DNA from: Liolophura sinensis
Lineage: Eukaryota; Mollusca; Polyplacophora; Chitonida; Chitonidae
Reading direction: 5' to 3'
DNA length: 64,000 bases
Assembly (NCBI RefSeq): GCF_032854445.1
Contig: NC_088300.1
Coordinates: 61,850,984-61,914,983 of the forward strand
The first letter of the stretch is position 1. Each line of letters begins with the position of its first letter. Positions 1-11,736 of this stretch are shown in pieces. Made by a program: the position numbers and the translations under genes. The notes beneath the pieces were generated by a model. The model was not told where the DNA came from. It worked only from the letters and a program-made list of their open reading frames with translations, and ran no database searches.

Positions 1-431
1 TGGAATAAGACTTTCAAAGAGAAAGTCAGTGTCCTTGAAATCCCCTGAAAAACTTGCATTTTTGTAGAAAATGTTTACAAGACGTTGTCGTCCCTTGAAA
101 ACGAAGAGGTTATTTGAGACACGTCTGTAAAAGTGTACTTGATTTTTCAGTGTTTGATATAATAATGCATTGTGTCCCAGATGGAGGTGTAAAGGAATAT
201 GAAGGATTGTGCGTTTACTTAAACTTCACTAGTTCAACATTTACATGAAAAGATAGAACAAAACACTAACTGAGGTATACCTACAAGGGGCCAATGTGAT
301 AATTTGCCAACCGTCAAACAGTCGTTACTACTCTTGTTTTGCTTTCTATTTTGTTCTATTTTCTATTTTTTGTCTTTTATGTTCATCTGTATATATCTTT
401 TAGCCCACACGTGTTTCTATTCTGCTATCAG
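1..431. other. No gene seen; probably intron of peroxidase A
   Basis: I see no exon or recognisable repeat here. The stretch ends in a pyrimidine-rich tract and an AG acceptor that opens the first visible peroxidase exon at 432. Because that exon starts inside a codon (phase 1), upstream exons must exist, so this is most simply the 3' part of an intron. Confidence 0.6.
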
Positions 432-3400
432 GAATTGTACATGGCCTGCCTAGGCACGATCTACCGCGTCAGACTGGGCGTAACAATGTCCCGTTACCCA
501 ACGCTCGTCTGGTCAGCAACATCGTTCACGCGTCCAGTTCGTCTATCAGGGAAACCTCGGTGACCATGATGTACACAAACTTTGGTCAAGCTCTGTCCCA
601 CGACTTGACCGACACACCGATGGAAGCAGGTGAGTGCAATCCTGTTGTCAGATTAGCTCCCCGCTATTTCTATAAAGCCGTGTTCACGCCAAGCGATTTG
701 TCGTATTGACACGTCGTACTGACACGTTGTATCGACTCGTCATACCGTGCGATTTCCCAAATCGACTTGTCACTCCTGTGCGATTTGTGCTATCCTCTCT
801 TCACACCGTGTGATTTGTCATATCGACTGGTCATACCGTACAATTTGTCGTATGAACTCATCAAATGAAAATAATTCGGTTTTACAATCAGCGTTCACAC
901 GATCCGATTTGTTTATAATTTACCAGCAATAGCGGTTGTTTGGGAGGGGGGTGTATTTTTTCTGATTTTTTTTCTTCTTATTATTATTATTATTTCTTCT
1001 GTTCGAGTAAACGAATTGGACAGGTCGCTTAGAAACTAGACTGTGGACATTTACAATATAAGCATAATTTGTTCCAATGGATGAATACCTTTAATAACAC
1101 AGCTGTGTAAGCCTACTTTTTATGTTCATGTGTTTTATACCAAAACCATAGGCGCTTCGAAATGAAGCAAGCAGTGACAAGTTTTGGTGCTCGCGAATTC
1201 GTTAAACGTGGTTTGAAGAATTTACACGGCTACCACCAATTTTCATTCTAACGTAGTTTTTTCTGTCATCTAAAGGAACTGATGGAGCCAAACTTAATTG
1301 TTGCCACGAGAAACTTCCCACGTAAGTAACTCCTTTACAGCCTAACCTTTGTATAACATAACATTTGCACAACCCAATCTTTGTACAACCTAACCTTTGT
1401 ACAACCTAACCTTTGTACAACCCATCCTTTGTACAACTTAACATTTGTACAACTTAACATTTGTACAACTTAACCTTTGTACAACCTAACCGTTGGTCAA
1501 CCTAATCTTTGTACAAACCAACCTTTGTACAATTTATCTGTTGTACAACTTAACATTTGTACAACCCAACCTTTGTACAATCTAACCTTTGTACATCCTA
1601 ACCTCTGTACAACCTAACCTTTGTATAACTTAACCTTTGTACAACCCAACATTTGTACAACTTAACCTTTATACAACTTCACATTTGTACAACCTAACAT
1701 TTGTACAACCTAATATTTGTACAACTCTTAAAAGTAAACCCCGTAAATATAAAAACCGTCTGCTTAATTCCATAATACGGAAACTTTAAGAGGAGGTAGA
1801 AGCATAATATATACATATATGTATATATTCTATTAATTAAATCAATCAATTCACGTTTCTAGCACATATCTGTTCAAGGTTCGGAATTTAATATTGTTTA
1901 TGAATTTACACTTTTGGCAGGATTTAGTTTTGCTCTAAGGCATTTTTGGGGATATTGTCTGTGTGGCTCGTTACCCATTTTCTGCCCCTATCTTTGCTCG
2001 GTAACTGACATCCCCGTCGTTAACAACTTTTAGTGTAATAGTAAGCATATTTTGCCAGACATGGCAGTCTATAAACAAGTGTCAATAAGCAAAAATGTCA
2101 ATCATTTTTTTTTCAGACAACGTTGTGCTACAATCAAAATCCCGTCCAGTGATTTCTTCAGTCAATATGGGCGAAAGTGTATGAACTTTTTCCGATCCAC
2201 GGAGGTGACCGACATCAACTGCCGATCTGGTGAGTTTTGGACTGTCACCGGTTTCGACTTTAAAGACACCATGCTAACATTTAGTTCTGTTACCACCTCA
2301 TACCAAACGTTTGAATACCATCTGTTATTGTAGTGAACAAAGAGTTAGCATATTTCTGCTTCCAAACCATATATTGTTATAAACTTATTCCCAAGTTCAT
2401 TTCCCGCCGGGCTCTGCTCGTTTCCCTCCCACCACAATGATGGTCGCCGTCGTATGAGTGAAATATGGTTTAATACGGCGTAAAACACCCGTCAAATAAA
2501 TAAATAATTATTCCACGTTTAGCATAAGCAAAGTTATAAATCTTTCGTCAGCTAAACAAATGACGATTAAAATGAAGCGGTCCTCTATAGACTTGATTTT
2601 ATTGATGTTTTACTCAAGAATATGCAATACTCAAGAATATTTCACTTATACGACGGTGGCATGCATTGTGGTGAGTCCTGTATAGATGAAGGAATAACAT
2701 TTGCAGATGTAAAAATACTATATTGTGTACTACTTGAAGCGAAAGAGTGAAGATTTCATTCACGCGTTACTTCATGCAAGACTAGTAAAACCAATAGAAA
2801 TAAGTGACTTTCGAGCGTAGTAGACATAACAAATATATCGATCACAACTTCCATTTATTCAGTGAGCGACGTTTCGGTATGCATAAAATGCATAAAAATA
2901 ATAATAGTATTTTTTTTTATTTCAGACAGTAATGTCCCTATGGGTAGGATATTGCCATATATAAATATATATGAATATATATGTGTTATAGGAAAGACAA
3001 TAATTACTAGACCCCCTGCAGTTTACCCATCCACTCCGCTTTGAGAACGGAGCACATGTTCAAGTCAGAATAGACTAATAATGCTTGATAACGGCATTAA
3101 TACCTATCTTGAACTAATTACTGAGAGTTTCAGATGCACTATGCTTGATAATGGTTTTAATGCCTACACCGAAACGTCGCTCACTGAATAAATAGAAGGT
3201 GTGATCCACGTATTTGCTATGTTATCCAATTCAACTTCTAAATGCCACTGAAAGAAGTCAGGAGTAGAAAACCCTTTTCTAGATTTTCTAAAAACAAACC
3301 AGATTTTTACCGCCAGTGCTGTATTGGGCTGGTTAAAACGTTTCTTCAAGATTTTACTTATGCATTTGTCTGCGGCTCTGCCAAAATTCCTGTGTTGTGA

Positions 3401-6400
3401 TGTGTATGTGATCCCTGTGTGTTGTGTTGATTGTATTTGGCCTCCCCTTGGTGTGACGACGTGTATTTGGTCTCCCCTTGTTGTGACGACGTGTATTTGG
3501 TCTCCACTTGTTCTGCTGATGCATCTCTCGTCTCCTTGTGTTGTGCTGATGTGTGTTTGATCTCCTCGGACAGGTCGGCGGGAGCAGCTGAACATCGCTA
3601 CGTCCTTCATTGATGGCACACAGGTCTATGGCAGAGATAAGGTCGAGTTGGGGGCGATCAGAGGGGAGGAAGGTAATATTCGTATATCAAAACCAAAACC
3701 TGAAACAGTGATGTATGTACAACAACAGTAAGACATCAAACAGTATTGTATGTAAAATACCTGTAAGGATTCAAACAGTGTTGTATGTAAAATACCTGTA
3801 AGGATTCAAACCAGTGATGTATGTAAAATACCTGAAAGGATTCCAACAGCGTTGTGTGTTAAATACCTGTAAGGATTCAAACATCGTTGTATGTAAAATA
3901 CCTGTAAGGATTCAAACAGCGTTGTAATGTCAAATACCTGTAAGGATTCAAACAGCGTTGTATGTAAAATACCTGTAAGGATTCAAACAGGCATTATATG
4001 TAAAATACCCGTAAGGGTTCAAACAGTGTTGTATGTAAAATACCTGTAAGGATTCAAACATCGTTGTATGTAAAGTACCTGTAAGGATTCAAACAGTGTT
4101 GTATGTAAAATACCTGTAAGGATTCAAACATCGTTGTATGTAAAATACCTGTAAGGATTCAAACACCGTTGTATGTACAGTACATGTATAAACTGAAACA
4201 ATGATGTATGTACAGTAACAATAAGACATCAAATAGGGCTGTCGGTACAATACCTGTATGGACCCAAATATCTCCCCTGCTGAGATATTGAGCAAATTGA
4301 CTATCAGTTATTGAGTTTTCGTTATGCTGTTTAGATACTGAACATACTGATTTCAATTATTTAGCCTTCTTTTCTGAACTTAAATTAGCCAAGCCCGTTC
4401 TAAGAAAATCTTTTCTTAGATGTTTGTCCTATGGTGCAGTCAAAGTAAGTTGAATATTAATGAACCTAATGTTAATATTAAAGCCAACAAAACTTGTGTC
4501 GCCTTGTGTCTCCTTGTGGTCTTTTTGACATGTAATTGACTGTCAAAATGTATTCCTTTGTTTTAGGGCTTTTGAAGACGTCATTTGGCAATCAGTGTCC
4601 CTTCCAGAAACATCCGAACCAAAAGGCCTTTGAGATGGGCGTGAACATGCTTAAATCGGGTAAGAACTCAGTATACATCCGCTAATCCAAGCTAATAGGT
4701 TACAACGTACCACTAATTCTTCTGGGGTCGCCTTTTTACCTTGACGATCAAATTGGCTATGGCCATATATGTAAAAAAAATATACTTGAGTGGAGCGTTA
4801 GACACTAAAGTGAATAAAAACAAATAAGTCAATAAATCAAAAAATAAATCAATCGATCAATCAGCCAATAAATTTTCAATAAATCAATGAATAAATAAGT
4901 AGGTAATTTATTGCAATTTACAGGTGACGAGAAGATGTCTGAATCCCCTGGTCTCGTGGCCTCGATCATGGTGTGGTATCGGGAACACAATCGAATCGCC
5001 AAAAAGCTAGCCCAGTTACCTAACTTTGCCTTCCTCCCTGATAACGTTCGAAGCAACAAGATATTTGAGGAAGCCAGGAAAATTGTGATCGCTCTTATTC
5101 AGCAGACTGTTTACAGAGAATACCTCCCTGTAACTGTAGGACCAGCAGCTATGACAAAATACAACCTGTGGCCTTTGGCCAACGGGTACTACACTGGCTA
5201 CAATGCGAGTGTTAACCCGACGTTAGTGAACTCCTTTGCCACAGCATCCATGCGATTCGGACACAGTATGGTACGGGACGAACATTCGCTCTTGGACAAG
5301 AATTACGCCCAACGTCCAAGAATTTGCGATTGAAAGAGGTGTTCTGGAGGTCGGGCTTCCATCTTGCCCCACGAGTCCAGCTTCCACAGAGGCTCTCTGA
5401 CCGATGCTAGCGAAGTCTGTGATCGACACATGGGGGTGGATCTCCGTAATCACATGTTCCAAACCACAGAGAGTAACGGTTTAGACCTGTCGTCTCTGAA
5501 TATTCAGCGAGGTAGAGACCACGGTCTACCGTCGTACGGTGACTTCAGGCGATCAGTGTCTCTGAGCGTGCCGCAAGAGTGGTCCACTCATCGGGAATAC
5601 GGCTTAAAGGATATGACCCCAGACACTGTGAATAGGTTCAGCAATGTTTACGGGTAAGAGCAATTCAATGCTAAAACAATCATACAGTCATTTAAGTTTC
5701 AGGCCTTCCTCGAATAAGTTTATACTAATAAGAAGCTTTTTTTTACGTTTACACAGATATGTCTACATCATTCACAATTGTAAACTTAGCTTATCCACAT
5801 GTATTTGTTACGACGTACTCAGGAATTTTTCACTTATATGACGAGCTTCAGGTTTATGGGTGATACAGAACGGAAATCCCCAGAGTAAACCACCGCCATT
5901 CACCAACTTCCTCATAAACTTTGAACCAGCCAGAGCAGGATTCGAACACACAACCTCACTGGTTAAGGACGGGTCTAACAGTCAACGCATTTCAGCGCCG
6001 TAAGCGTCTGAATCATACAGATAACAGCATATAATTACAGTTCATCTATTGATGTGGTTATATGCCGGCATCCAGTCTTACTCAGTTCTCTGTTTTTTTC
6101 TTTCTACAGAAGCCCCGCAGATATTGATCTGTGGAGTGGGGGAGTTTCAGAAATCCCTGTGACTGGGGGAACAGTAGGACCGCTCTTTGCAGAACTCCTA
6201 TCTAAACAGTTCTCAAGACTACGAGATGGAGACAGGTTCTGGTATGAAAACAAATTCACTGGATTTCGCCAAGGTAAGTCGATGATTTGTCAGTGGACTA
6301 CAAAAACGATAATGAGCAGTCAGGACAGAACGAAATCTTGATAACCTTTATTCGACTTCCGCGGAAATCTCTAGTGAACTAGGAGGTTTAGCGAGTGGAG

Positions 6401-7269
6401 TAAAGTTTTTCTCGTAATCTTCTCGTCGCTCCTCGATACTTCCACCGAGGTTGAATACCGCTTATTGGAAGTCTGATGCTGCCTCACTCTCCTCGATGTT
6501 TTTGTTAATGCGTGTCAGCTGAATGTTTTGGGCCAAGATTTTATTCACGAACGTTGTCGTCCATGTTTTGGAGCACTTGCTGTATAGACTGTTTCTTTTC
6601 TGATGCTTTGATCACTATGTTATACTGGCGTGTCCCTTCAGGAAAAGTCTTCGGGAAACGACGCCATCTAACTTAATGACCGTTTTAATCAAATGAATGC
6701 GAAATATTGCTTACTCAAATTAAATCTGGATTTATTTTCTGTTTTAGACCGCTTGGCCGAGATCAGGAAAGTTTCATTTGCGAAGGTAATTTGCAATAAC
6801 ATGCCCGACATTGAGACTATACAACCGAAAGCCTTCATCATCCCCAGTAGTGGAGGGTAAGTATTCGACACGACACCAAGTAATCCACCTACCCATCCAG
6901 CATCAAAGTAATTGCAATGCTCTTTTGAGGTTTTAATTTACTATGTTTTGTTTTTTTTTTTTTTTTTTTTTTGTTTTTGTCTTTTTAACCATGTGAGACA
7001 AATACCACTATTCTCCTTAGCCACAACAGTTAATGTTAGTGTAAATCATATATCGTAGTATTTTTTACTAAGAACTCTTCCTGATTTAGTCGTTTTTACC
7101 CCAACCTATCACCCCCTTGTTCAGTTTTCACTAAATGAAATGGATTTTACAGGTAAATTTGGTAATTCCACTGAAAATATCAATCCGATAATTGCTTATA
7201 TTTTACAGGTCAAACGATCGAGTACCCTGCTCATCCTTACCAGATATGAACCTTGACCTTTGGCGATGA
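432..7269 (+). CDS. Secreted animal haem peroxidase A (5'-truncated by the window, disrupted frame)
   Basis: Exons are 432-629, 1276-1321, 2117-2229, 3574-3672, 4567-4659, 4924-5653, 6110-6273, 6748-6856 and 7209-7269 (TGA 7267-7269); about 536 residues are visible. Signal peptide and propeptide exons lie left of the window. The family oxidises halides or phenols with H2O2 outside the cell or in granules. Visible marks are the distal motif FGQALSHDLTDT (His codon 599-601), the calcium-loop segment TSFIDGTQVYG, REHNRIA, the proximal RFGH (His codon 5262-5264), NIQRGRDHG and DGDRFWYEN. Three things are odd. The residue before the distal His is Ser, where mammalian enzymes have the haem-linking Asp. 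The catalytic-Arg position is Lys (4932-4934). The main exon has an in-frame TGA at 5331-5333 within a short stretch that matches the family only in another frame, as if one base were lost near 5309-5320 and one gained near 5351-5355. This could be an allele, a decaying gene or an assembly error. An ATTAAA at 7530-7535 is a possible poly(A) signal. The family call is certain; function is doubtful. Confidence 0.92.
660..860. repeat. Degenerate internal repeat in peroxidase A intron
   Basis: Short variants of a phrase like gtgcgatttgtcgtatcgac recur about six times. A similar phrase recurs in the first intron of peroxidase B around 48,968-49,210, so it is either a dispersed repeat or a relic of the duplicated intron. 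Confidence 0.5.
1338..1726. repeat. 16-bp tandem repeat, about 24 copies
   Basis: The unit is close to acaacctaacctttgt, repeated with point variants through the intron between the exons ending at 1321 and starting at 2117. It begins about 15 bp after the donor site. Confidence 0.9.
2400..2508 (+). mobile_element. 3' fragment of the tRNA-derived SINE
   Basis: It carries the conserved 3' body (ggctctg, cctcccaccacaatg, gtcgtatgagtgaaatat) and the tail ending in aaataaataaat. The tRNA-like head is missing. Confidence 0.85.
2596..2678 (-). mobile_element. Inverted 3' fragment of the same SINE
   Basis: Read on the minus strand it shows the SINE 3' body (cgtcgtataagtgaaatattc). A short stretch with cactcaagaatat is duplicated at its tail side. 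Confidence 0.7.
2839..3212. mobile_element. Fold-back element with long inverted ends (MITE-like)
   Basis: Both ends carry the core tttattcagtgagcgacg followed by tttcggt, in opposite orientation (about 2850-2880 and 3167-3197). The outermost bases on both sides also match (gatcaca inward). The inverted termini are about 40 bp and the element about 370 bp, with no transposase. It lies in the peroxidase A intron 2230-3573. The inner right part contains two imperfect copies of an atgcttgataa phrase. Confidence 0.7.
3700..4200. repeat. 35-bp tandem repeat, about 13 copies
   Basis: The unit reads roughly gttgtatgtaaaatacctgt followed by aaggattcaaacagt. Copies follow head to tail without unique spacers, with drift at the right end. 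It fills most of the first half of the intron between exons 3574-3672 and 4567-4659. Confidence 0.92.
5810..6010 (-). mobile_element. Old SINE-like copy, related subfamily
   Basis: It contains ctcaggaatttttcacttat, atgacgagcttcaggtttat and a downstream tRNA-like stretch (gattcgaacacacaacctc, which resembles a B-box on the minus strand). It is more diverged than the common SINE and shares the caggtttatggg phrase with copies near 60,300 and 61,950. Confidence 0.5.
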
Positions 7270-7638
7270 GATGCACCGCGAGAAAACCCACAAGCCAGCG
7301 AATAACAGCACTTGAAACTTCAGTCACACATTTTGTACATTTGCGTTACACGTTTTTGTGATGGTGCCATGTATTACAGTCTCCGTGCCATGCAGTTTGG
7401 TCAAAATGCCATATAATTTGTTGATTATGCCATAAATTCTGGTCACTGTGCCCTTTATTTTTTGTCACCATACTTTATTACAGACATTTTTTCAAGGTGT
7501 TTATAAAATTGAATGCAAGTTCATAAGTTATTAAAGATTTGAAATTGGCTGATGAGAGCAAAGTCAGGAAAGAAAATTAAACAAAGAAATCAAATGTGCA
7601 GGCATCACCTTGAAAATTTACTCTAAAATAACTTAACC

Positions 7639-7888
7639 GGTGGCCTCCGTGGCGTAGTCGTTAGTGTGCTAGTGCAGCACAGTGACCCTGGAGAGTCACC
7701 AGCTGTCGCTGTGAGTTCAAGTCCAGTTCATACTATCTTCCACGCCATTCGTACATGGGAAGGTCTGCGGCAACCCGCGAATGATCGTGGGGTTTCCTCA
7801 AAGCACGGTTTCTTCTCACCATAATGCTGATCGCTGTAGTATAAGTGGAATGTTCTAGAGCATAAAATACCAGTCAAATAAATAAAAT
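7639..7888 (+). mobile_element. Full-length tRNA-derived SINE, 3' flank of peroxidase A
   Basis: The tRNA-like head (ggcctccgtggcgtagtcg, then gtgagttcaagtcc as the B-box) is followed by the conserved body and an aaataaat tail. It is moderately diverged from the copies at 8781 and 31,874. Confidence 0.88.
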
Positions 7889-8780
7889 TAAAGACAAATA
7901 AAATTAATTTCTAAACACCTTATCCAAATCCCAATGTTTATGAAATATTTGTTTCCGCTTTTCGTCCAGTCTACATTGCCTCAGTTTTTTACTGAACAAC
8001 TTTCGGCTAGACAACGTACATGTTCGAATATAGCTTGCTGCAAGTGGAATTTCGGGAAAACTTCGGCTTGTTTGTATAGTAAAAACATTTTTTCTTTACC
8101 TACAGCAGCATTCAGCTAACAACTTTCAATATCCCTTTAATACACCTGCAATGCATATTATGCAACTGACTGTAAATGGAATTTACTGATAAACTTCGAC
8201 TTGTTTGTATAGCAAAACGATGAGAGAAGAGCCGTCCGCATTATTAGCGAACGCCACGTGTTTGCTTACAAACATTTTCTACAAGTTTTCTGACAAGTAA
8301 TGTTCTTTATGTACATTCACCCTGAATATGTTAAGCCTTATCTTTGGGGAAGGGAATGTATGTCTAATTGTAAGATAGAACAAGTCATATTGACTGTATT
8401 CACGTCATTTTGTCTTATGAGAAATCTTGTGAAAAGCATGACGATTAAGGTGAATTGAAAGGATCTGGTATGGTAAGGGGGGAAATCGGCCACAGTGCAA
8501 GAAACTGCGTGTGCACCTCAAGAAGCGAAACTGACTATCGCTTGTGAGTGGCAAATACTGACGCATTCGTTAGGCTACTTCTTTTCAGTTTGTTTTACTC
8601 TTCTTTCCTGTTATATTGCAAGCATGCGACTTATAGAACTCCAAACATACACTTAAGCAAAGTATAGGTCATAAAATCGAAAAATCACCTGCACCACAAA
8701 TGTAACTTTTGGAAAAATTATTGAGTACGCAGTTATGCACATATACCAATATAGCAAACGTTCAGCTTTATGCTTCCTCT

Positions 8781-9046
8781 GGGGCCTTCGTGGCTTAGTT
8801 GGTTAGCGCGCTAGCGCAGCGTAATGAGCCAGGAGTCTCTCACCAACGCGGTCGCTGTGAGTTCAAGTCCAGCTCATGCTGGCTTCCTCTCCGACCGTAA
8901 GTGGGAAGGTCTGACAGCAACCTGTGGATGGTCGTAGGTTTCCCCCAGGCTCTGTCCGGTTTCCACCCACTATAATGCTGGCAGCCGTCGTATAAGTGAG
9001 TCGTATTCTTAAGTACGGCGTAAAACACCAATCAAATAAATAAATT
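8781..9046 (+). mobile_element. Full-length tRNA-derived SINE
   Basis: Head ggggccttcgtggcttagtt, B-box-like gtgagttcaagtccagctc, body with gtgggaaggtctg and gtttcccccaggctctg, and tail caatcaaataaataaat. It is one of the least degraded copies. The open frames across it are by-products of the repeat. Confidence 0.93.
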
Positions 9047-10370
9047 ATGCTTCCTCTATGCACAGCGCATGTGGATAGCTAGATAACCACATTGTGCTCT
9101 CAACCAGGAAGATCAACGATAACCTGAGCGAAACTTTGACATCATGTAGAAATACACACATGAAGGTCAGTAAAGACATTTTTGTGGCTAACGTTGATCT
9201 CCCATGTGATAATATAAAGACACAGTGCCTCGTTTGAACGAAAACTTGGCGTTTTCGAGTGGGCATTTTTGGCATGTTATTACTAAGCAACTATCTCTTT
9301 TATGACCATATAACGTTTACGGGTGATTCGACCAAGTTTTATACTTCGAAAAATGTGCAGAGCTATGCTGGGAATTTAAAATTTGCACTTTCTCACTATA
9401 CCTGACTGGGAACAATTCTCCACCTTACGTACAAATAGATAGATATATCAATCTCGTTCAAATTAAGTGCTCAACTCAGTTGTTGTTAAACGACTATGAT
9501 AATGTGACGTGTAAATGTGAAATATATGTATAGGTAACTGTCCACGTCATGACTGATTTCTGTAAATGTATATATAGAAATATTGATATACATGAAAATA
9601 TGGTTGTTTGACTCAATGTTTGAATAGAGACGAGCGTAAAGGTGAATGATATGAATATTTTAAATATATTATATACATTTTCAAATTATTGGCTGCTTTT
9701 TGTTTTCCCCTGATGAGAATCACTAAAGAGAAAAAATATATACATATATACAAATTTCATTTGTGTTTTGTTCCTTCTTTATTTTTTATAAATATCACTA
9801 TAATGTACTTCTGTGTCACCGACGGTATATTTGGTAATTTCTTCTGTAGAAATCCTGGTATCGCCCTTAGGATTGGTTTGTGAAGATCGGTTTGTGATGT
9901 GATTATTTTAAAAATGTGAATATCTTTAAAAAATACAGCATATAGAACACAAAAGTATTTGTGGTATTTCAAGAGTTTGTCATCCATCTCATGCCTTCTG
10001 ATCTTGTCGGTCTTGTGATTGTCACACCACAGGAGGTAAAACTGAGGACATGAGAGATTTCTAGGAAATCTATATCACGAGTGAGAGTCATAAATGTCAC
10101 ATTGCATTATAACTTTTAATGTTGCCGGGGCTAGTCATAAATCCATTAGTGCAATCGGTCCCAAATTAGCCCTGTGTCGTGAGCTAAGTTTCTGAACAGT
10201 TGGGTTATCTTTCTTGCACAGGGCTATCTTGTGACCAAAAAAACAAGCGACCTTACTATGCCGTCCAGGGGCCGATTCCAAAAAGCCATGTCTGACTTTT
10301 TTGAAAAAATTCAAAATTTGATATATGACTTTAGAGGATCATTGGGCCTTGCGTTAACACAACAATATCA
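9047..10370. other. Intergenic stretch without a supported gene
   Basis: The sequence is AT-rich. No splice-bordered open frame, tRNA or clear repeat is visible up to a dispersed-repeat phrase near 10,268-10,340 (gattccaaaaagccatgtct), which recurs in related form near 12,228 and 17,728. Confidence 0.5.
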
Positions 10371-10379
10371 TTTTATCTA

Positions 10380-10577
10380 GTGCCGCTTCAATGATACGAC
10401 TGACCGTCTGCTCCGACCAAGCCATTATACTGATGGGTGTCAACCAGACGTTACACCGTCCCCTTAATGCGAGAAATCTACAAAGCCATTAAGGTTTTAG
10501 GCGTGACCCGACCCAGGATTATTCTTGGATCTACCGCCCCGAAGCAGACGCTCTACCAGCTGAGCCATCGGGGCTGC
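10380..10577 (-). mobile_element. Second tRNA-derived SINE-type repeat
   Basis: The minus strand begins gccccgatggctcagctggt with an A-box (tggctcagctgg at 10,554-10,565) and continues agagcgtctgcttcggggcg. It does not close into a full cloverleaf with a 3' acceptor strand, so a tRNA-derived repeat fits better than a working tRNA gene. Its head differs from the common SINE. Confidence 0.55.
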
Positions 10578-11161
10578 TTTATACGTGCAAAATGAAGACA
10601 AACGCAACATGCAATGAATATGCTCGTTTTTTCCCCATAATGATTGTAACTGACAATTTTCGAACCATACATGTATCCAATCTAGTTACCCGATGCAGCG
10701 CATTATATGCCATGTTGTAAACGCAAGTACAAAAACAGTCCGTCATCGTTCGAGAATAGACCTATACGCAAGCACACCGATGACACATTCATATTCACCG
10801 GACAAGGGAGATAAGTGACATCTCTTAATTGCCATACAGTCAAAAACAAAAATTTATCGGTGGCAATACATCAAACATTTAGTTTACTACAAGTCGATCC
10901 ATATATGCAGGTGATATGATCTCCCATCATAATTAGGCCATCGCCAGACTGATGGGACCCTCACAACGATGTAGGCTAGAAAGGTTCTGGCACGTGTACA
11001 CCAACTGTAACGGAGTCCGCTTCACCATTCCACAGAACCCTTAAAAGGGTTCAGATCGCGATCACTGCAATACAAGAATAGCGCCATGGGGCACAAAATA
11101 TACTCAACAATCAATTGTGGATAAGAATACTGGTACCATTAGATGAATTGTATTTCTGTAT

Positions 11162-11356
<195 letters not shown>

Positions 11357-11736
11357 AGAAATACAAAGAAATAGATATTAAAATTTCACAGAAATAATGA
11401 ATCGTCGTTATGGCAAGGCCCTTAAGTGTCACGAAGGTTTTTACTTGACCAATCAGAGTGATAGTATGATTAAACACTCACTGCCATTGGCCATATATGA
11501 TGATTGCAATACTATTGCCAACGTGGCGATACTCATTCATTCACTCAATCAATCATTCAGTGCGATTGGTTAGGATTGGCCCTTGACACCAGCGTTTCCA
11601 CTTTTCTCGCAGTATTTACTCCAATCTAGTTGTGCACAAGGGTATTCATTACCAGGTATAAATTTCCAAGATAAGTCAGCAGCATACTATAATTAAATTA
11701 TTATCACAAACAAATTAACCAGAAAAATAACTTTGT

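Noticed and set aside
3164-3619. Minus-strand open frame of 151 codons
   Set aside because: It runs antisense through a low-complexity repeat (tgtatttggtctcc units) and a real peroxidase exon at 3574-3672.
3700-4200. Regular 35-bp repeats resembling a CRISPR array
   Set aside because: Copies abut without unique spacers and the host is an animal genome; it is an intronic tandem repeat.
8840-9063. Minus-strand open frames that recur in similar form at 15,345, 31,968, 37,812, 43,643 and 52,125
   Set aside because: The recurring protein pattern (such as CFTPYSKI.HLYDGGQHYGG) is the translated SINE, not a gene family.
10540-10577. Possible tRNA gene on the minus strand
   Set aside because: The A-box region is good, but the rest does not close into a cloverleaf with a matching acceptor stem; a tRNA-derived repeat fits better.
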